A stretch of DNA of 51,757 nt, taken from a virus. Where the stretch lies: the IMG/VR virus record IMGVR_UViG_3300008262_006533, positions 1 through 51,757 of that record; one strand, written 5' to 3'. The position numbers were made by a program, and so were the translations under genes. Position 1 is the stretch's first letter. Each line of letters opens with the position of its first letter. Positions 23,512-31,898 of the stretch are shown in pieces. The notes beneath the pieces are model-generated. The model saw only the letters and a program-made list of their open reading frames with translations, ran no database searches and was not told the DNA's origin.

Positions 23512-24257
23512 TGCAAGAATCACACTCTGCAACGACAGAGGATATTTTATCAAAGAAGAGAGGTAGAAAAGCAGTTAAAGAAAATTATTTTGATGTAAGA
23601 GAAGAAGAAGCCGTTAGGAAATTTTTAATCGCTGAAACTTCATACGAAAAGAATAAAATCTATAATCAATTTCTGAGATTACCTTTGGATAAAATGATTT
23701 CCTCAATCATAAGACGATACAAATTATATCGTAAAGATATGGATTTTGAGGAAATTCATACTGACACTCATTCTTTTTTGATGACTAAGGTAGATAAGTT
23801 TAAGCCTGATAAGAACAAGAAGGCTTATTCTTACTTTGGTACTATTTGTAAAAACTATCTGATGGGTCAGATTATAAAAGACCAAAAAGAAACGAATAGA
23901 AAAATATCATACGAAGATATTTCATCAAGTTTAGAAGAAAGACCTGATCTGTCTTACACTATCGATGATGATGTAATTGAGACAGACCACGTAATCACTC
24001 AATATTTGACCGAGTTGAAGACCTATATTGAATCCGAACAACTGAACGATAATGAAAAAAAATTAGGATACGCGCTGATTGATTTGTTCGATAATTATGA
24101 AACAATATTTTCAGGCGCAGACAACAATAAATTTAACAAAAATGTCATTCTTTTATCTTTGAGAGAAATGACTAATCTAAGTACCAAAGAAATTAGAAGT
24201 TCTATTAAGAGATTCAAAAAATTGTATGTTGTGATTCAATCCAAAATCAAAAACTAA
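23511..24257 (+). CDS. gp55: late-transcription sigma factor (T4 gp55-like)
   Basis: 248 residues with a sigma-70 region-2-like core. A helix with IYNQFLRLPLDKMISSIIRRYKLY (50-73) and FEEIHTDTHSFLMTKVDKFKPDKNKKAYSYFG (79-110) lead to TICKNYLMGQIIKDQKETNR (111-130), the segment that in T4-type sigma factors contacts core polymerase and the -10 element. The C-terminal part (REMTNLSTKEIRSSIKRFKKLY) looks like a small helix-turn-helix, but region 4 is not obvious. gp55 proteins redirect host RNA polymerase to late promoters when a sliding clamp is present. The recurring TATTTAT motif in this window is a candidate target. It is the last gene of the operon. Confidence 0.82.
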   Translation: MQESHSATTEDILSKKRGRKAVKENYFDVREEEAVRKFLIAETSYEKNKIYNQFLRLPLDKMISSIIRRYKLYRKDMDFEEIHTDTHSFLMTKVDKFKPDKNKKAYSYFGTICKNYLMGQIIKDQKETNRKISYEDISSSLEERPDLSYTIDDDVIETDHVITQYLTELKTYIESEQLNDNEKKLGYALIDLFDNYETIFSGADNNKFNKNVILLSLREMTNLSTKEIRSSIKRFKKLYVVIQSKIKN

Positions 24258-24265
24258 CAGAAAAG

Positions 24266-24273
24266 TATTTATA
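24266..24273 (+). promoter_or_regulatory. TATTTATA motif, 3 bases before ATG of 24277 gene
   Basis: Flanks are AG before and GAT after. The 3-base spacing to the start codon is the same as at the genes ending at 31634, 49238 and 49781. If this is a promoter box the message would be almost leaderless. Confidence 0.45.
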
Positions 24274-24276
24274 GAT

Positions 24277-24645
24277 ATGCCGAGACCTCAAAGAAAAGAA
24301 ATTAATTTTACTAAAGATTCTATTTTATCTCTGATGCAAGAAATCTATAATGAACTTGTTGAACAGAGACAAACTGCCATCAGAATCCAAAACAAGATGT
24401 TGGCGATGTTGAAAGAACCATCAGACATGACTACCATAGGTCCAGTAATCGAGAAACAACAAAAAATTGTTAATGATTGTGTGGAAAAGAAAATCAGTTT
24501 GTCGAAGTTACAATCTACAATATGGGAAAAATCAAACAACAACAAAGAGGAGTCTTTTTCAATTGCAGATTTAGACGATGATTTAATACAAAATCTCATT
24601 GAAAAAGATGTTTCCAAAGATGAGGAATCATATAAAATGAGATAG
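24277..24645 (+). CDS. small helical protein at start of tail gene group
   Basis: 122 residues: basic start (PRPQRKEINFTKDS), a long helix (SLMQEIYNELVEQRQTAIRIQNKMLAML), a second helix around a Lys-rich segment (VEKKISLSKLQSTIWEKSNN) and an acidic end. It looks like a small coiled-coil chaperone or assembly protein. It is the first gene of the probable baseplate/tail group, preceded by a TATTTATA site, with 2 bases to the following 698-residue structural gene. No family match is known to me. Confidence 0.65.
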   Translation: MPRPQRKEINFTKDSILSLMQEIYNELVEQRQTAIRIQNKMLAMLKEPSDMTTIGPVIEKQQKIVNDCVEKKISLSKLQSTIWEKSNNNKEESFSIADLDDDLIQNLIEKDVSKDEESYKMR

Positions 24646-24647
24646 AT

Positions 24648-26744
24648 ATGCCATTAGATATAAATTCAACCCAGCAATCAATTCAAAGTAAAATTGATGC
24701 ATACAAAACTTTTAGAGAAGTTTCCACTTCTGAAAAAAGTTTGTTAGGGAAACTGGCTGATTCTAAAAGCTCAGCAACTTCTCAAATCACAAGTCAATTA
24801 AATCAAATTGAGGAATTCCAAAAAAGATTTCAACGGAATGCTCCGACCTCAATGGACCAATTGTTAGACTTTTTAGGTCTTACTCAAGGTAATGGACTTG
24901 CCACTACAAGATATTTGAGATCGAGAATCTTGGAAGCGGTTGCACAAATCGAACCCAAAATATCAGGTATTCTCAAAGAAGAAACAATCAAAGCCTTAGG
25001 GTGTTCCGTGGAACAAACTTATGTCGGAGTTTCGAGAGAAAGTTTAGACTTCGAACCATTGCCTTTAAGACCACAAGCTGAAGGTATTTACATACCTGTG
25101 AGTTCTTTGGACTTTTTTTCAAATCTTAAACAATCCCCATTGACTCAATTCGGAAGGGTTTATTATGAAAAAGAAGACCCATCGGGTGACCCAATTTTTC
25201 GTCCTTATGGTGGGGAAGTTCCATTTCCCATGAACAAACAACTTTTTGGTTTGATGACTTCGGACAATCAAAACAGGTCATTCAATCAAATTAATGGGAA
25301 GTATTATATTGGAAAATCGGGTCAAGATTTATTTGACATTCAATATACAAACACAAATAGTTTTGGGGTTACAGGGGACTATTACCGTATTGCCCTAATT
25401 GATAGAACAGATGATTCAGGAACTACTACCAACATTACTAACAATGTTGGAGAGTTTATTTCAGATTATTATAGTACAATCAAACTTGTAGATACTGTCG
25501 ACGTTGGATTACAAATTGTAAATTTGATTTCGGGGGCAATGAGTACTACCGCTCAAGTTGGGTTTGGAGATTTAAACAACCAATCGAAATTTTTCCTTCT
25601 TGTTCAAAGAATTCTTGGATTATGTTTTGATGACAGACAAGAAATTGATGTCAGCGGTGTCGCTAAAATTGCAGAATTGGATGGAGTTGATGACAGTTTT
25701 TTTGAACTTAACGAAATCGATTTACGAAATATTGAAGTTGAAATCTCTAACATCCAAAATGGAATTATGGAATTTCAGGATTGTGACAATCTCAAACTTC
25801 CTGTTGATTCTCAAGTTTTGGTTGACCAACTAATAAATTTCAGAAATTCAGAAAGTGGAGATACGGTCGAACGGCAGGTAGAAATTGTTTCAGAAATTAT
25901 AGATTCAATCTCTGAGAATCCACGTTGGGGGTTCGGTGTTCCATCCGATTTTAATCTGAAAGTGTCTATTGACAAAAGTGTAATTAAAAAAATTCCACTA
26001 GCGGTTGCCGCCGCAGTTTTGACACCAAAGAATCTTTTACCCCTTTATACATTATTATCTGTAGTACAATCAGGTGCAACCTACACTTATAATCAGGCTG
26101 CTACAGAAGTTAATCAATCTGCAGTACCATTCACTGAAATTGGTAATGCAGGTGCGGGTATTGGTTCTCAAGGAAGTAATATTATTTACGATGGAGCAGA
26201 CTTCTTAAAAAAATACAAGACGTTTGCAATCGAATTAATTTCAAAAATTAATGCTGAATTTTTACAAGTTTTATATGAGATATTAAAAAAAGATATTGTG
26301 AATTTAGTGTCCATCATAATTTCAGATATCAATAATTCCAAAAGATTAAAAAAATATGCAATAATATTGAGATTGGTTCAAATCGCCTTAGTGGTCTCTC
26401 AATTAATCAATGATTATAGAAAATGTAAAAGTCTTTTAGATAATATTCTTTTATTATTAAATTTAGTTGGACAATTTACAGCTCCATTTAAAAATAAAAT
26501 ACCGTTGCCTCTTTTGGCATTAGCAAGTGCACTCCCAGGTTATTCTGCGGAAAGAGCAACAATAAATGCAATCGAACTATTCCAAAGTGTTGGAATACCT
26601 ACAGGAATATTACCTGATGGGTCCCCAAACCTAATGGGATTGTATAGTTTATTGACGAATAAAGCTAATGACAAAGAGGAATCCGAAAATGGAGTAACAG
26701 AAATAGCTGTACTTGGCCCTGTTGGTTTTGGAAAAAAAATATAA
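24648..26744 (+). CDS. large probable baseplate/tail structural protein
   Basis: 698 residues. It starts with two helical stretches, IQSKIDAYKTFREVSTSEKSLLGKLAD and SQITSQLNQIEEFQKRFQ, and then has a mixed middle region rich in Phe, Gly and Asn (VPFPMNKQLFGLMTSDN). The C-terminal third is unusually hydrophobic and helical (LKKYAIILRLVQIALVVSQLIN; LLNLVGQFTAPFKNKIPLPLLALASALPG). It ends in a Gly-rich tail (LGPVGFGKKI). I do not recognise the family. Size, position upstream of a gp5-like hub protein and the 3-base spacing to the next gene suggest a baseplate protein. The hydrophobic segments are not clearly transmembrane and might be buried in a trimer or membrane-interacting on injection. Confidence 0.6.
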   Translation: MPLDINSTQQSIQSKIDAYKTFREVSTSEKSLLGKLADSKSSATSQITSQLNQIEEFQKRFQRNAPTSMDQLLDFLGLTQGNGLATTRYLRSRILEAVAQIEPKISGILKEETIKALGCSVEQTYVGVSRESLDFEPLPLRPQAEGIYIPVSSLDFFSNLKQSPLTQFGRVYYEKEDPSGDPIFRPYGGEVPFPMNKQLFGLMTSDNQNRSFNQINGKYYIGKSGQDLFDIQYTNTNSFGVTGDYYRIALIDRTDDSGTTTNITNNVGEFISDYYSTIKLVDTVDVGLQIVNLISGAMSTTAQVGFGDLNNQSKFFLLVQRILGLCFDDRQEIDVSGVAKIAELDGVDDSFFELNEIDLRNIEVEISNIQNGIMEFQDCDNLKLPVDSQVLVDQLINFRNSESGDTVERQVEIVSEIIDSISENPRWGFGVPSDFNLKVSIDKSVIKKIPLAVAAAVLTPKNLLPLYTLLSVVQSGATYTYNQAATEVNQSAVPFTEIGNAGAGIGSQGSNIIYDGADFLKKYKTFAIELISKINAEFLQVLYEILKKDIVNLVSIIISDINNSKRLKKYAIILRLVQIALVVSQLINDYRKCKSLLDNILLLLNLVGQFTAPFKNKIPLPLLALASALPGYSAERATINAIELFQSVGIPTGILPDGSPNLMGLYSLLTNKANDKEESENGVTEIAVLGPVGFGKKI

Positions 26745-26747
26745 GAC

Positions 26748-26960
26748 ATGAAAGACGAAAAATTTAAAGAAATACTTGACGTTCAAACTAATTTACAAGA
26801 CCAACCAAACACAAAGTTGGTGGAATATTTAGATTTGTTGTCCTCTGATTTCGAAGTCACTAAAGAATCTATTATCAAGAGCACTATCTATTTAGATACG
26901 GTAGAAGAATTGTATAACAGAATATTGAAAGTTTATCAAGACAGAAATAATGGAAAATAA
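26748..26960 (+). CDS. small acidic coiled-coil protein
   Basis: 70 residues, nearly all charged helix (FKEILDVQTNLQDQPNTK; FEVTKESIIKSTIYLDTVEEL). It overlaps the start of the baseplate-hub candidate by 11 bases and lies 3 bases after the 698-residue gene, implying coupled translation with structural genes. It may be a small chaperone or accessory protein of the hub. No homology is recognised. Confidence 0.6.
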   Translation: MKDEKFKEILDVQTNLQDQPNTKLVEYLDLLSSDFEVTKESIIKSTIYLDTVEELYNRILKVYQDRNNGK

Positions 26961-28485
26961 TTCGATTTTTTTTCAGTGTAGAGTTCTAAGTACTGAGGAC
27001 CCGATGATGCTTGGTAGAATCAGGGGTGTTAGACTTATTGACAACTATGATGATATTTTGAAAAGTATCACTTCCCCCCCATGGAACGAAGAAAAGGATA
27101 TATGGACTTCACGAGACCCATTTGTTTTCAATGCTCTCCTACCATACTTTGTATACTCAATACCCAAAGTTGATGAGTTAGTACAGGTAATATATGTAAA
27201 CAAGGATTTTCAATACCAAAACCAATATTACATACAAAATACATTTTCAAGCCCGACTGCAACCTTCAAAGAATTTTATTTCGGAGGAAATAAATTTACT
27301 GGTACGGGTATGCAAATCAAAAACCCCAAACCACTCAAAAATCAAGATGGGACATTTACGGACCAAGGAGCACACAAAGGTGTTTTCCCACAACCTGGTG
27401 ACAACGCTTTATTGGGAAGAGGAAGTGCCGATGTTGTCGTGAAACAAGATGAAGTTTTAATTAGAGCTGGAAAATTCAAAGGGGAACAATTACAACCAAA
27501 TGTTATTCCTGTTGCAAACCAACAAAGAGGATTTTTACAACTTTCTAAATTTCAGAGTATATTACAAAATCTTGAACCTAAAGTCTATTATGAACTTCGA
27601 GAAGATGTTTTACTCACGAAATATTTGATAGAGTGGGTTGTGACCAATCCTGAAAACACTCAGGAGAAGTTTTCGGGTTCAGTTTATCTATATCAATTAA
27701 AACCTGATGCATCAACAAATTCAAAAAATATTTCAGTGGACAGTGTGATTTCAGAGAATCTTAAGAAATTAGTTGCAACTGAAAATTTTTCTTTATTGTC
27801 CAAGATAGAAACAATCAACTTTATTAATAATTTCATCAAAACTTGTAATGAATCAGATGTCACTAGAAATGGTATAAGACTTTTCCCTGACAATAACGCA
27901 TCTAACAAATTTCCAATTTATTATCGACCAAATTCTCTGATGTATTCAAGATTGAATCCATCAACTCCTTTAGGTTCTGGTGCAACATCATCAGAAATAA
28001 GTAACATAAGTGACATTTATAAAGGAGTTAAGTTGAATCCAGCGTTAGCAGGTGGTTATGGTTTGATTTATACGAAAGGAAAAGTAGGAGTTCCAAAAAC
28101 TCCAATCAAGAAAGTTGCAAAACAACAAAAATACGTAAATCAGGAATCCTCTTATGGAGCACTTGGAAGTGATACATTATTTTTAGTTTCACATAACTCA
28201 CAAATTCCTGGTAAAGGTAAAATCAATTTTGATGACACACTTTACGGAATTACTCCTGAAAAATTCACAAATGAATTTCTACCAAAAACTTCAAGTATGG
28301 TGAGAGGGGAAGAACTTTTGGAGTTAATAAATTTGATTGTTAGATTTTTAGTTACACACACTCATGCATATCCTGGACTACCTCCTGTCCCTGTAACGCA
28401 AGACGGTTCGAACACACCAGCAATCCTGACAGAACTTCAAAATGCGGTCAATAAAATTCTAAACAAAAATATTCGACTTAATTGA
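26950..28485 (+). CDS. baseplate hub/spike-like protein with N-terminal OB fold (gp5-type)
   Basis: 511 residues. The N-terminal FFQCRVLSTEDPMMLGRIRGVRL (7-29) is the pattern of gp5/VgrG-type OB domains, in which a short peptide D-P-x-x-x-G-R-x-R/G follows the first strand. Next is VQVIYVNKDFQYQNQYYIQ. From residue about 135, repeated turns (QPGDNALLGRGSADVVVKQDEVLIRAGK) suggest the beginning of a spike or hub domain. The C-terminal end has VTHTHAYPGLPPVPVTQDG. No lysozyme motif is seen, unlike T4 gp5. The call depends on the OB pattern and on location in a structural cluster. Confidence 0.6.
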   Translation: MENNSIFFQCRVLSTEDPMMLGRIRGVRLIDNYDDILKSITSPPWNEEKDIWTSRDPFVFNALLPYFVYSIPKVDELVQVIYVNKDFQYQNQYYIQNTFSSPTATFKEFYFGGNKFTGTGMQIKNPKPLKNQDGTFTDQGAHKGVFPQPGDNALLGRGSADVVVKQDEVLIRAGKFKGEQLQPNVIPVANQQRGFLQLSKFQSILQNLEPKVYYELREDVLLTKYLIEWVVTNPENTQEKFSGSVYLYQLKPDASTNSKNISVDSVISENLKKLVATENFSLLSKIETINFINNFIKTCNESDVTRNGIRLFPDNNASNKFPIYYRPNSLMYSRLNPSTPLGSGATSSEISNISDIYKGVKLNPALAGGYGLIYTKGKVGVPKTPIKKVAKQQKYVNQESSYGALGSDTLFLVSHNSQIPGKGKINFDDTLYGITPEKFTNEFLPKTSSMVRGEELLELINLIVRFLVTHTHAYPGLPPVPVTQDGSNTPAILTELQNAVNKILNKNIRLN

Positions 28486-28493
28486 TATTTATA
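28486..28493 (+). promoter_or_regulatory. TATTTATA motif before the 28507 structural gene
   Basis: Directly follows the stop codon of the hub gene; 13 bases to the ATG. Flanks GA and AGAT. Confidence 0.5.
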
Positions 28494-28506
28494 AGATAAA
28501 AGATAA

Positions 28507-30009
28507 ATGTCGATTTTAAGGTCTTATATAGATAAAAACAATACCATCATTTCAAACTCATATGTAAACACAGGTAGAAATCCTGTGATTGAGTTAAATT
28601 TTGGTGCATCAGATTTGATTGTTCCCAATTTTGGATATACGAGATTCATTTTTGATTTAGACCTCGACCTTCTACAAGAAAATATTGCAACAGGGGTAAT
28701 CTCAACAGGTTGTACTTCAGCCATGACCCATACCCTGAAAATGACAAACACATCTTCATTTGATAATGAATTACTAAATTCATTCATGTCAAATGAAAGG
28801 AGGAGAGCAACTTCATTCGATTTAATCTTATGGAGAATCCCTAAGTTTTCAGGGAATACTGGAAACCCTCAATATTGGGATGAAGGAGTTGGTTATGATT
28901 ACAGTGATTTCAATATCGCACAAAACAGTGCCAATGGTGGAATTTCCCCTTTAACTTACGTTGACAGTCGTGCATATTCCACACGACCATCTAACTGGTT
29001 TCAAACGTCAACTCTCTCTGGATGGTCTCAAAATGGTATATACAACAATGTTAATCAAGGGATTGTAAATTATTCAGGATTAACAATTATTGCCACCCAA
29101 CATTTCGAGTTAGGAAACGAAGACCTCAACATGGATATGACCAACGAAATCAATGGAATCTTAAACGGTTCTATTACTGGTGTCACAGGTTGGGGTATTT
29201 CATATGTCCCACAAATTGAAAATATCACGGGGTTGACTGACAGTTACAGTGTAGCGTTCTTTTCAAGACATACTCAAACTTTTTATCAGCCATATTTACT
29301 TACAAACTATAACGACCTTATTCAGGACGATAGAAATCAATTCCTAAAGAATCAAGAAAATAGACTATTCCTTTACGTTTATCAAAATGGAGATTTGGTG
29401 AATTTGGATGCAGACCCAACTGTTAGAATTGAAGACAGAAATGGTACTGCTGTGGCGGGGATGGCTGCTCTATCAACTTGTTTAAGAACAAAAGGAGTAT
29501 ATGAAGTAGTTGTACCAAATGGATTTTCAAATTATCCAACTCCTTGTCAATTCTTCGATGTTTGGTCAGGATTAACAATTAATGGTCAATCTATACCAAA
29601 CGTTACTAATCAATTTACTCTACAACAATATAATGCAGGTATTCAAATAGGCCCCGTATCAAAAGAACCTCAAATCTATGGATTCGATTTTTACGGAATA
29701 TTACAAAACGAAAAAATATTGAATACCGATATTCGTAAAGTCGGTGTAACAATTAAGAAAGCCTACACAGGCCAACAAATGTTGTTGGACGTTTCAGCTT
29801 TCTACAGAGTTTATTTAACTGAAGGAACAACTGAAGTCATAGTTCAAGATTGGACTCCAATAAACAGAACTCCAAACGAATACTATTTCATATTCGACAT
29901 GAGAGACAAAATTCCTAATCAATATTATGTTGATATTCAGGTGAATTCCTCTGGTGAGAAGAATACTTATAAAAGACAATTAACCTTTTCAATTGTTAAT
30001 ACAAAATGA
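28507..30009 (+). CDS. virion structural protein of unknown type
   Basis: 500 residues, predominantly beta-type and aromatic. It begins MSILRSYIDKNNTIISNSYVNTGRNPVIELNFG, a form often seen at the N-terminus of baseplate or fibre-attachment proteins of Bacteroidota phages. The middle has many Asn, Gly and Ser repeats of strand-turn type, and the last 100 residues (VDIQVNSSGEKNTYKRQLTFSIVNTK) look like an Ig-like or fibronectin-like beta domain. A TATTTATA site precedes it, and the end overlaps the next gene by 4 bases. Likely a fibre attachment or baseplate wedge component; this is inferred. Confidence 0.6.
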   Translation: MSILRSYIDKNNTIISNSYVNTGRNPVIELNFGASDLIVPNFGYTRFIFDLDLDLLQENIATGVISTGCTSAMTHTLKMTNTSSFDNELLNSFMSNERRRATSFDLILWRIPKFSGNTGNPQYWDEGVGYDYSDFNIAQNSANGGISPLTYVDSRAYSTRPSNWFQTSTLSGWSQNGIYNNVNQGIVNYSGLTIIATQHFELGNEDLNMDMTNEINGILNGSITGVTGWGISYVPQIENITGLTDSYSVAFFSRHTQTFYQPYLLTNYNDLIQDDRNQFLKNQENRLFLYVYQNGDLVNLDADPTVRIEDRNGTAVAGMAALSTCLRTKGVYEVVVPNGFSNYPTPCQFFDVWSGLTINGQSIPNVTNQFTLQQYNAGIQIGPVSKEPQIYGFDFYGILQNEKILNTDIRKVGVTIKKAYTGQQMLLDVSAFYRVYLTEGTTEVIVQDWTPINRTPNEYYFIFDMRDKIPNQYYVDIQVNSSGEKNTYKRQLTFSIVNTK

Positions 30010-30476
30010 ACAAATTAGTAAAAATTACAGAAAATGATTTGACTCGCTTAGTCAAAAAAGTTCTTAGGGAACAAGATGTAGAATCTGAAAACTATATGTT
30101 CTTCAGTAACCTACAACAAATTGCAAGACAGTGTAAAATGTTATTGGAACTCGATCATGAAATGATTGACCAAATTTTACTCGATGGTCATGATTGGGCT
30201 GATGACCACGTGACTGAGGCTAAAGTGAACATGGACCAAGTTTTCGATTTTATAATGAATGAAAAAAGAAAGATGGACCAATATATTGATTACGAAGAAG
30301 TGAATGAAGGTCGTAAAAAAACTGGTACTAAATTGTGTGCAAGAGGTAAAGCAGCCGCAAAGTCAAAGTTCGATGTTTATCCATCAGCTTATGCTAATGG
30401 ATATGCAGTTCAAGTCTGTAAAGGAAAAATGCCAGGTTTAGATGGTAAAAAACATTGTTCAGGAGCATATTGTTAG
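30006..30476 (+). CDS. DUF5872-like protein with N-terminal helix/targeting-type peptide
   Basis: 156 residues. The first 22 (KLVKITENDLTRLVKKVLRE) form an amphipathic helix of the L-V-K-K-V-L-R-E type that occurs again in the minus-strand gene at 30939-31634. A helical middle contains DHEMIDQILLDGHDWADDH. The last 50 residues, KLCARGKAAAKSKFDVYPSA then CKGK, DGKKHCSGAYC, resemble a short family (DUF5872) found in phages and large viruses, with four Cys that could bind metal. The Glu at the end of the helix suits cleavage by a T4-type prohead protease, so packaging into the head is a possibility. A hairpin terminator follows immediately. Confidence 0.65.
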   Translation: MNKLVKITENDLTRLVKKVLREQDVESENYMFFSNLQQIARQCKMLLELDHEMIDQILLDGHDWADDHVTEAKVNMDQVFDFIMNEKRKMDQYIDYEEVNEGRKKTGTKLCARGKAAAKSKFDVYPSAYANGYAVQVCKGKMPGLDGKKHCSGAYC

Positions 30477-30502
30477 AAAAGGGCTCATACCCTTTTTTTT
30501 TT
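30477..30502 (+). terminator. intrinsic terminator after the tail gene group
   Basis: Stem AAAAGGG/CCCTTTT with loop CTCATA, followed by a run of ten T. It stands right behind the stop codon at 30476 and ends plus-strand transcription from the 24277-30476 group. Confidence 0.85.
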
Positions 30503-30516
30503 ATCAAAAAATGTTT

Positions 30517-30524
30517 TATCTTTG
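30517..30524 (+). promoter_or_regulatory. possible Bacteroidota-type -7 element (TATCTTTG)
   Basis: Matches TAnnTTTG exactly and lies 24 bases before the ATG of the 30549 gene, just after a terminator. No convincing TTTG -33 element is present at the usual distance, so support is partial. Confidence 0.35.
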
Positions 30525-30548
30525 AAGAATAAATAATACTTATTTCAA

Positions 30549-30950
30549 ATGACAAAATTCTTCAAAAAACTTTGGTTACGCATTTTCATTCGAACTTCCA
30601 AAATAATTCATCCACCACTTGAAACACTCGAAGAAAACGAAAAATTAGCTTCAGCTATTTGTAGAACTTTAATTAAACATCCCGAGTCCACATTCTTAAT
30701 TGCTCCTTTGTCTCAAAAAAGATACATCAGAAATGAGGTTATGCAAATGTTTATCATATTACAGGATGATAGAATGAATATAACCAATCACATTTACAAC
30801 TACGATATTCTACTCACAAAAGAAACAAGCGATAGACTCAACAGGATATTCGATTATAAGGTTGAAGAAGCAAGATCAAAATTCGAAAAAGAGATGAAAA
30901 GTCAAGTCCGTCATTCTCTTTTTTCAATTTTAGAAAAATTATCTAATTGA
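30549..30950 (+). CDS. hypothetical helical protein
   Basis: 133 residues with a basic, aromatic start (MTKFFKKLWLRIFIRTSKIIHPP) that could associate with membrane or nucleic acid. Mainly helical sequence follows, ending in a Lys/Glu-rich helix (KVEEARSKFEKEMKSQVRHS). No domain is recognised. It is a single gene between a terminator upstream and a convergent gene downstream, with which its last 12 bases overlap, so it is probably controlled on its own, perhaps as an early gene. Confidence 0.6.
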   Translation: MTKFFKKLWLRIFIRTSKIIHPPLETLEENEKLASAICRTLIKHPESTFLIAPLSQKRYIRNEVMQMFIILQDDRMNITNHIYNYDILLTKETSDRLNRIFDYKVEEARSKFEKEMKSQVRHSLFSILEKLSN

Positions 30951-31634
30951 TTCTCTCAAAACCTTTTTCACCAAATCCCGTAATTGTTCATTTCGGGATT
31001 TTTTTGGTCTATAACTCGTCATTGTTGGTGCATTACCTTTTCCTACTTTAGGGTCAGCTTTTTCAGCCTTCCTTTTTTGTTGACAAGCGGATTTTTTCTG
31101 AGAGTCAGTCATTTTTGATGCCACGCCAGCAGCACGACATTTTGGATATCCCTTACTATTAGCTTCAGGTCTTCCACAGGGTGGATGTCCTCCACCCTCT
31201 TTTTTTCTACATATGTTGACCCACGGCCCTTTTGGCTGTTTAGAACCTTTTGGTTTTTTCTTTGTACCAAACCAAACCGCTAAGTCTTCTTTAACTAATT
31301 TTTCTTTCAAAGGTTCTCCACTCATTGTCGGATTTATTGCCGAACCCTCCTCGTCATTTTGACCTGTATATTTTTTCTTCTTCTCCATATTAATTTTACT
31401 CATTAACTTGGTTTTCTTTTCAATTTTTTTTCTTTCTTCAGATGATTCAGTAAAATCACCATCCGCCTCTTGATAGGCAAGTTGAGCGTTCGTATATTTG
31501 TAGACTGGCTCTGTGAAAGGACCAACTTGGTTGTCTTTCCAAATTTGGGGGCCAAGTACAAGTGGACCTGAATAGGCGCCAGTAAAACCAGCTCCACTTA
31601 CTTCTTTTATTACTTTTCTTATAATATCTTTCAC
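30939..31634 (-). CDS. Lys-rich, Cys-containing protein (DUF6321-like), termini with repeated helix motif
   Basis: 231 residues with a GTG start at 31634; the ATG just upstream is out of frame and runs into a stop at once. The N-terminus MKDIIRKVIKEVSGAG and the C-terminus LRDLVKKVLRESIR show the same helix pattern. The central basic segment (about 125-200, FGTKKKPKGSKQPKGPWVNI, then CGRP, PKCRAAGVASKMTDSQKKSAC) resembles a small family of phage and giant-virus proteins (DUF6321-like); the Cys may bind zinc. Basic charge suggests DNA binding, for example inside the head. The I-K-E and L-R-E sites look like cleavage sites of a T4-type prohead protease. The pattern call is by eye. Confidence 0.6.
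   Translation of the reverse strand: MKDIIRKVIKEVSGAGFTGAYSGPLVLGPQIWKDNQVGPFTEPVYKYTNAQLAYQEADGDFTESSEERKKIEKKTKLMSKINMEKKKKYTGQNDEEGSAINPTMSGEPLKEKLVKEDLAVWFGTKKKPKGSKQPKGPWVNICRKKEGGGHPPCGRPEANSKGYPKCRAAGVASKMTDSQKKSACQQKRKAEKADPKVGKGNAPTMTSYRPKKSRNEQLRDLVKKVLRESIR
30973..31006 (+). terminator. plus-strand terminator inside the 3' end of the convergent gene
   Basis: Stem AAATCCCG/CGGGATTT with a 13-base loop, followed by a T run (TTTTTTT). It lies 23 bases beyond the stop of the 30549 gene and inside the coding part of the minus-strand gene, so it would stop plus-strand readthrough. Confidence 0.6.
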
Positions 31635-31637
31635 ATA

Positions 31638-31645
31638 TATAAATA
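31638..31645 (-). promoter_or_regulatory. TATTTATA motif, 3 bases before the GTG of the 31634 gene
   Basis: Read on the minus strand it is preceded by ATA and followed by TAT, then the GTG start. One of four sites with the 3-base spacing. Confidence 0.45.
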
Positions 31646-31663
31646 TATTGTTAAACTAAAATT

Positions 31664-31891
31664 ATGGAACAAAAACAACCTATTGGATTACTTTTCGGAA
31701 GTGTCGGGTATTACAGTCCTGATGACATCAATTCTATCTGTGACGATATGAATTTAGAACAAGCATATTTTATGATAATCAAGGCATTAGAATATTCACA
31801 CAGTTCAAATTTGTTTTCACTTCAAGAATCCGAGTTAGTATCAAAATCACTTAGAATATTAAACAATCATTTCACCCAAGAAAAAATCTAA
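31664..31891 (+). CDS. small hypothetical protein
   Basis: 75 residues (MEQKQPIGLLFGSVGYYSPDD...), acidic, with helices in the second half (EQAYFMIIKALEYS; ESELVSKSLRILNNHF). Divergent from the Lys-rich gene and followed after 7 bases by a secreted-protein gene on the same strand. No known domain. Confidence 0.55.
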   Translation: MEQKQPIGLLFGSVGYYSPDDINSICDDMNLEQAYFMIIKALEYSHSSNLFSLQESELVSKSLRILNNHFTQEKI

Positions 31892-31898
31892 AATTGAC

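Noticed and set aside
24648-26744. Tape measure or membrane protein
   Set aside because: Hydrophobic C-terminal helices are present, but length and lack of long coiled coil do not fit a tape measure, and no clear transmembrane run with flanking charges was found.
30477-30548. tRNA or small RNA gene in the gap
   Set aside because: The only structure is the terminator hairpin; no cloverleaf can be formed. No tRNA was found elsewhere in the window either.
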